Position numbers and translations under genes: made by a program | Origin: Cocos nucifera | Taxonomy: Eukaryota > Streptophyta > Magnoliopsida > Arecales > Arecaceae | DNA length: 64,000 nt | Assembly (NCBI GenBank): GCA_006176705.1 | Contig: QRFJ01000379.1 | Location: forward strand, 1,054,001 to 1,118,000 | Direction: 5' to 3' | Shown here: one piece after another, positions 57,981 to 64,000 of the stretch | Layout of the letters: each line of letters opens with the position of its first letter | Numbering within the stretch: the first letter of the stretch is position 1 | The notes under the pieces: model-generated | Seen by the model: only the letters and a program-made list of their open reading frames with translations | Databases searched by the model: none | Told to the model about the DNA's origin: nothing

Positions 57981-58001
57981 GTTGCATCAAAAAGATGCAA
58001 C
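57981..58001 (+). other. Second conserved leader hairpin (copy C)
   Basis: GTTGCATC-AAAAA-GATGCAAC: a perfect 8-bp stem with a five-base A loop. Confidence 0.55.
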
Positions 58002-58455
58002 CATGTCTATTAGGCATTGGATGCTATAGGCTGGAGGATGGATTGGGCTCAATATTTTGGATACGGTGAGAGATTCAATTAGAAATCTAATCTGTACAAA
58101 TGGTGGATCTGACTTAACTAAGGAGTTGATCAATATTTCGGGCATGATGAGATTCATGAATTAGAGATCAAGTCTGAGTATACCATGATTAGAGAATCAT
58201 TGGATAAAAGTTGTTCACTCATTGGCTAACCCATTATCAATAATTATTAGGTGAGGTGATGAGTTAGTTGGTGGGACTGCACCATCCACTAAAAATCAGT
58301 AATCATGGAGATTTTTGTATCTCTATAGAGGGAGTGTAGGAATTTGAGAAAATAGTGGAATCTAATTTATTTAAAAATCAAACTCCTAAACAAATTGATC
58401 AAGTCTTAATTATAAAATCTAACTAGAAACTTTGACTCTCTATAGAAAAAAGAAA

Positions 58456-59490
58456 AATATCTGCGTCCAACCTACTAACTCATATTCTGGACACCCATAG
58501 ACTGACCGAACCTAATTACAAAGATTGGCTTCGAAACTTTAAAATTATTTTAGATTTCGAGGAGTTGACTCATATATTGGACTAGGATCCCCCCACCTTA
58601 CTAGCTCGTCCGTCCATTGAATAGAGAGCGTCTCTTGAAAAGTGGACGGATGAAGATAATAAGGCCAGATACTACATGTTGGGCTCGATATTTGATGAGC
58701 TTCAGCGCTAACATGAAGATATCAAGACTGTCCACCAAATGTTGGCTCACCTGCAAGAGTTGTTTGGTGAACAAAGTCGTGCAACCAAATATCAGGTCAC
58801 TAAATGACTATTTAGGACTAAAATACGTGATGGACAGTCGGTCCAAGATCATTGTCTAATGATGATCAAAGACTTGGAAGAGCTTGAGAAGCTCGGAGTG
58901 AAGTTAGATCAGAATCTATAGAATGATATAATTTTATAATCCTTGACTGATGCATTTGGGCAGTTCATCATGAACTACTATATGCATAAACTTCAGAATA
59001 CTCTAGCCAAGCTTATGAATATGTTGGTTACTGCTGAGCTTTCTATGAAAGATTCTAAAGGCTCAGTACTTACTATGGAATGGACTTCTTCCAAAAAAAG
59101 TCTTTTGGAAAGAAGAAGAAGTCTATGAAAAAATAGAAGGTGGAAGGTGAAAAGAAAAAAAGGCAGAGCTAAAGAAGAAGGCCATTGATAAAGAAAAGTA
59201 TTTTCATTATAATACTGACAGCCACTGAAAGCAGAACTGCCCTACATACCTGGCCACCCTGAAGAATAAGAAGAAGATAGATCCTTCTGGAGGTATGCTC
59301 GTTATTAAATCTAACCTTATGATTTTTTCTGCATTCAGTTGGGTACTTGACTCTGGTTCTAATGCTCATTTGTGCACTTTCATGCAGGATCTTGAGGATA
59401 GCAGGAGGCTGAGGGATGGTGAGATGATCCTACGTGTCGAAAATGGAGCAAGGATTGTTGCTGCGGCTGTGGAAATCTACCCTCTTTGAC
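58456..59490 (+). pseudogene. Copia C gag and protease
   Basis: The start codon is changed (ATA at about 58,456 where the others have ATG before the S-T/A-S-N-P motif). Gag pieces: the GSIFDELQ area, LEELEKLGVKLDQ, LQNTLAKLMNMLVTAELSMKDSKGS. The zinc knuckle (about 59,200-59,240) reads F-H-Y-N-T-D-S-H, then a stop and K-Q-N-C-P: only the last Cys is left. The protease keeps D-S-G (WVLDSGSNAHLC, about 59,339-59,375) and is open to 59,489, where a TGA replaces an Arg codon. Confidence 0.85.
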
Positions 59491-59529
59491 TATCGTCTGA
59501 ATTAGATTTAGTACTTAAGGATTGTTATT

Positions 59530-60710
59530 ATGTGCCTACTGCAAGCAGGAATTTGATTTTTATTTCATCTTTAGCACAAGAATGCTATGTAATTAATTTT
59601 TTTAAGGACCATTGTAATATTCTTTATGAAGAAATAAAATTGCAAGTGGTTTCCTTATTAACGGTCTCTACCAATTACATATTGATGTATCTATCTTTAA
59701 TATCAAGCAAAATGTGAATGCCATAGGATCAAAATGATCCAAAAATAGTCCAAACGATAGGTATCTATGGCACCTAAAGCTAGGTCATATAGTAGAAGAT
59801 AGAATTAACAAATTGGAGAAAACTGGGCTATTGAGTTCGTTGACTTTCGAGTCATATCCAATTTGTGAATCATGTCTTTATGACAAAATGACTAAGCTTC
59901 CTTTTGTAGGACATAGGGAAAAGGCCATGGATCTACTTGCCCTAGTGCATACTAATGTGTGCGGCCCATTTGATGTGTCGGCTAGAGGCAACTTTGTCTA
60001 CTTCATAACCTTTACCGATGATTTATCTCGGTATAGATATGTATATCTTATGAGACACAAGTCTGAAGCCTTTGAAAAGCTTAAGAAATTTAGATATGAA
60101 GTGGAAAAGTAAACTAAAAAATCCATTAAGATTTTTCGATCAGATCGAGGAGGTGAATACCTTAGTCGGGAATTCTTGGACTATCTCAAGCAATATGGCA
60201 TAGTCTCCCAATGGACTCCACCTAGAACACCTCAACTCAATGAGATTTTAGAACGGAGGAATCAGATCCTATTAGATATGGTCCGATCCATGATGAGCTT
60301 CACAGACCTTCCTAATTTTTTTTAGGAACGTAGTCTGTTAACTGCTATATATTTACTGAATAGAGTTCCATCTAAAACCATTTCTACCACACCGTATGAG
60401 ATACGGTATGGTAAGAAACCAAGTCTGAGTCATCTCAAAATTTGAGGTTGTCCGGCTCATGTCAAAAAACAACAAGCGGATAAATTAGACTATAGGTCCT
60501 TTAGAGCTCGATTCATAGGATATCTTAAAGAGTCATTAGGATATTATTTCTACATTCCAAAAGACCATAATGTGATTGTGAGTCTGCATGCCATCTTTCT
60601 TGAAAAATAGTTTATTCAAGATGGTGGCATTGAAAAATAGATCAAGCTCAAGAAGAAAGTCTCCCAAGAGCAACGAGCTAAGGATCCTATGCAATCAAAT
60701 CAGGTTGAGC
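59530..60710 (+). pseudogene. Copia C integrase
   Basis: The WHL-LGH zone is at about 59,767. An open piece at 59,813-60,112 runs KTGLLSSLTFESYPICESC through VYFITFTDDLSRY to FRYEVEK. The first catalytic Asp is Asn (LVHTNVC, about 59,945-59,965). The second (FRSDRGGEY) and the Glu (NEILERR) are intact. The 162-bp part lost in Copia B is present here. Stops replace Gln and Trp codons at several places. Confidence 0.87.
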
Positions 60711-62453
60711 CAATATAATCACTACCTCCTCTACATCATAGATCGAAAAGGGTTTTTCATCCCCCTAAGAGGTACTTAAGTACTATTTTAGAGAAAGTAG
60801 AGAAAGTATTCCTCATAGATAATAGGGTTCATGGTGATGATCCCAAAACCTATGACGAGGCGATATCGGATATCGATTCTGAAAAATGGTTAGAGGCAAT
60901 GAAGTCAGAAATTGACTCGATGAACTCAAATCAAGTCTAAACCTTGGTAGATCCACCTGAAGGTATAGTACCTATTGAGTGTAAATGGATCTATAAGAGA
61001 AAGATTGGTGTAGATGGAAATGTAGAGACATTCAAAGCTAGATTAGTGGCAAAAGGATATAGTCAACATGAAGGCATTGACTATCAGGATACCTTTTTGC
61101 CAGTAGTCATGCTAAAATCTAACTGCATATTGCTGATACCTTTTCGCCAGTAGTCATGCTAAAATCTAACTGCATATTGCTTGCTGTTGCAGCCTATTTC
61201 GATTATGAAATATGGCAAATGGACATGAAAATAACATTCTTAAATGGATACCTTAAGGAAGATATCTATATGGAATAACCGCTAGGTTTCACATCCAGTG
61301 ATGCTGATCATAAAGTATGCAAGCTGCAAAGGTCCATATATGGACTTAAGCAAGCATCTCGGAGCTGGAATACTCATTTTAATAATGTGATCAAATTATT
61401 TAGTTTCATTAAGAACGAGAAACCATGTGTTTTTAAAAAGATCAGTGGAAGCGCTATTGTCTTTCACGTACTGTACGTGGATGATATTCTTCTTATTGGA
61501 AATGATATTTTCATGTTGACCATAATTAAAATATGGTTATCTAAAGAATTCTTCATGAAAAACCTAGGAGAAGCATCCTTCTTTCTAAGAATTAAGGTCT
61601 ATAGAGATAGACCAAATAAGATGCTAAGTCTTTCATAGAAGATGTACATACAGAAAGTGCTAAAGAGATTTTGCATGAAAAACTTCAAGAGGGGATTGGT
61701 ACCCTTCAGATATGGCATTCAACTCTCCAAGAAAATGTGTCCCAACATAGCTAAGGAGATTGAACGCATGAGCAAGATCTCTTATGCTTCAGCAATAGGG
61801 AGCCTCATGTATGCCATGGTATGTACATGACCTGATATAGCCCATGCTGTGAGTGTCACGAGTAGATATCAGTCGAATCCAGATGAAGAACACTAGACTT
61901 CTGTGAAATGTATCCTTATGTACTTGAGAAGAATTAAGGATATGTTATTGGTTTTTGGTAATGGAGAACTCCAAGTCCAGGGGTATACAGACTCGAATTT
62001 TATGTCCGATATAGATGATCGAAAGTCGACATCTGGGAGTCTATTTGTATGTAATGATGGTGCTGTCAGTTGAAAGAGTTCTAAGCAGACAGTGATAGCA
62101 GATTCCACCATGGAAGCAGAGTACATCGCTACATCAGAAGCTACGAAGGAGGCATTCTAGTACAAGAAGTTCACTATAGAGATCTGAGTGATGCCATCGG
62201 ATGCCATTCCTCTGTACTGTGATAATAATGGTGCCATAGCCCTTGCTAAGGAGCCGAGGTCTCATCAAAAATCCATGCACATCGAGCGGCGATACCATCT
62301 CATCCATGATTACCTCGAGAAAGGTTACGTCGAGGTCAAGAGAGTCAACTCCGCAGACAATGTGGTAGACCTACTTCAAAGCTATTGGGCTAGTAGAAGA
62401 TTGAAGCCCATCTTGAGAAGATGGAACTTAGATTTGTAGCCAATTGGCTTTAG
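60711..62453 (+). pseudogene. Copia C reverse transcriptase and RNase H
   Basis: RT: the frame 60,944-61,153 has [37 protein letters not shown], then a 47-bp tandem duplication shifts the frame. QRSIYGLKQASRSWN and YVDDILLIGND (YVDD at 61,473-61,484) follow. The linker VPFRYGIQLSKKM is present. RNase H has YTDSNFMSDIDDRKSTSGS-type motifs, AEYIATSEA and YCDNNGAIALAKEPRSHQKS, ending ANWL with TAG at 62,451-62,453. The RT active site itself is intact. Confidence 0.88.
61088..61181 (+). repeat. 47-bp tandem duplication in Copia C RT
   Basis: The 47 bases from GATACCTTTTTGCCAG are repeated directly at 61,135 with one difference (CGCCAG for TGCCAG). Because 47 is not a multiple of 3 it shifts the RT frame. 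Copies A and B have one unit. Confidence 0.92.
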
Positions 62454-62467
62454 GTCAAGTGGGAGTT

Positions 62468-64000
62468 TGTTAGATATGTGTGCCCTAGAAGTCAGATTGG
62501 CTGACACTTGTAATACACTTCTAAGGGCAAAATTATAATTTTAACTATAAATAATAAAATGGATCATTTTCTATCATAGTGTGTATTTGAAAGTGTCTAT
62601 GATACATCCCTTGAGTTAATGGTAATGATAATTCATATTTTTAAGAGTTGAAAATTTAAGACATGAATTTTTATTATTAACTCATAAAATGCTCCTGACC
62701 ATAGGATCATCATAAGGATGGTGATTGATCCAAAAGGTTGGTGTACAATCACTTCTTTGGGGTAGATGAGTCTTGAGGTTATGGTGTAGAGACATCGGAG
62801 TGAAAGTACAGATATTCATTAGAGAACGAGGGCACTGAGCGTGACCACCTCAAGCAATCATGAGGAAGTCTACCTTCTCATCGATGACTGGCTCAAAGCT
62901 ACAGTGGTGTGTTTGGTTCTTTGACCTAAGGTGCATCGATACTTCACCTTGAGGGTGTTATAGTTTGACTACACCATAACTCAATCTCCTAGCCATTCGA
63001 AATCCTGAGGTGTATGTTGGCTATAGCATGTTCATTGTAGGAATTGGATTGTACCAATAGGAGATCTATCTACCTCGGTAGATGAGGAGCAGCCCTATGA
63101 TGATCATGAGAATCAAGTTCATAAGCCCATGGCTACGGCAAAGTGAAATAATAGAAAGAATTTCTATTAGGATTTTTACATTGGACTTGAATCGAATGAT
63201 TAATTTATATGGCGGATATTAGGATTTGACAAGATCACCTTAACCCTAATCCAGTCGGGGCTCAAGATAGAGGAATCTAATCACATTGGTAACTGCACTA
63301 AGAGGTTCACTTTTAATTCTGATAGGTTGCCATCATATGCTGCTAGGTGTCACTGGTGGATTTTGAGAGCAATTAGAATGATTTGGATAATTGATCATAC
63401 TAGTTATCTGAATCAGAAAAGTTCTGATCCATCGAAAGGTATTTCGATGATGTCGATGATAGAGATTGCGACATATCCCATTACCATATGGAACTAAATC
63501 TAACTGGATCATACAAATAAGGGTTTGAATCTGGATGTCATCAATTAGACTAACCCAGTTCAATTGATTTGAATAAGATTCAATTAAGTTCAGGGAAATC
63601 ATGCTAGCACATGATTGACCCTAATGTTCTCCTTTAATAATAATTAAAGCTTGTCTTGACTGAGCCAAATGTATTTGGACTTACTCAGAAACCTTTACTT
63701 AGTCTGACTGGAGCTTGTCCAGCTCAAAAAAGAATTGTCTTAATTTGTGTGATAAATTTAAGACAATACCTGCCATTTTCGATCACCTGCTAATTCCTAT
63801 TTTTGGACATTGGTCAAATGTTGATCTTGGATACTTGGACATCTGCCCATGTGTCATGTGCCTATAAGAGAGTACCTGGGACCTTGTCCCCCTGCTAAAT
63901 GTAGATAGAAAGAGGGCACATGCCTAGGAAGGCGTGTGCCCCATGAGGATAAAGGTGTCCCATACAGATGGGACTCCAAGGTTGCTTCAGGGGATTAAAC
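62468..64000 (+). repeat. Copia C 3' LTR, first 1,533 bp
   Basis: It follows CAAGTGGGAGT and starts TGTTAGATATGTGTGCC. It runs to the window edge, about 760 bp before its expected end and before its TATA box. Confidence 0.92.

Larger units (their letters stand above)
54276..64000 (+). mobile_element. Copia C: third copy of the family, cut by window end
   Basis: 5' LTR 54,276-56,570, leader, full polyprotein region and the first 1,533 bp of the 3' LTR (from 62,468). The five bases before it are CTTGA; the partner is outside the window. Same orientation and family as copies A and B. The LTR starts TGCTAAATATG, with two changes from the family TGTTAGATATG. Confidence 0.92.

Noticed and set aside
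1..64000. Viral (pararetrovirus) insertion
   Set aside because: All RT regions come with LTRs, integrase and copia or gypsy gene order; no movement protein or coat protein motif was seen.

Overview
The window is a piece of a plant nuclear genome made almost entirely of nested long-terminal-repeat (LTR) retrotransposons. I see no intact host gene. The organism is a flowering plant. A monocot such as a palm is my guess from the look of the elements, but nothing here proves it. The evidence for a plant is the Ty1/copia and Ty3/gypsy (Tat- and Athila-type) polyproteins, an En/Spm-associated coding fragment, tRNA-type primer binding sites and very AT-rich spacers. Every coding region is broken by stops or frameshifts.

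Layout. 1-8.1 kb: low-copy or old sequence with an En/Spm-type fragment (about 1.8-2.35 kb), the 3' end of a SIRE-like copia element with its LTR (about 4.33-5.84 kb), then a promoter and the first exon of a transposon-type gene (7.68-8.11 kb). 8,113-18,417: Copia A, a full-length 10.3 kb element with 2.3 kb LTRs (Angela-like by its RT/RNase H), which splits that gene; the rest of the gene resumes at 18,418. 19,906-49,952: a Tat-type gypsy element bounded by a perfect 5-bp target site duplication (CTTCC at 19,901-19,905 and 49,953-49,957). It has been invaded several times. Copia B (from 23,125) sits in its reverse transcriptase. An Athila-type element (31,615 onward) sits inside the 3' LTR of Copia B. 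A second Athila/Tat-type element on the minus strand ends at 40,735, at another codon of the same Tat reverse transcriptase. A 25-N assembly gap (36,517-36,541) hides the missing parts of four elements. 52.1-53.6 kb: a second, diverged Tat-type LTR plus gag start. 53.6-54.3 kb: a minus-strand LTR-like remnant. 54,276-64,000: Copia C, the third copy of the same family, cut by the window end.

How the parts relate. The three copia copies share LTRs, leader hairpins and polyprotein and all point the same way, yet each has lost a different catalytic residue of integrase. The Tat element has the complete order of its lineage: gag, protease, RT, RNase H, a second (archaeal-type) RNase H, integrase, a 115-bp tandem repeat, then antisense genes. 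One antisense gene has its own TATA box and at least two recognisable introns. Its 3' end carries two LTRs separated by exactly 5 bp of primer-site flank plus 5 bp of polypurine-tract flank, the scar of a lost internal domain. The most interesting points are this antisense gene and its relative split by Copia A, the three-LTR structure with a variable 28-bp repeat, the gag-protease-only Athila element, and the paired leader hairpins of the copia family.
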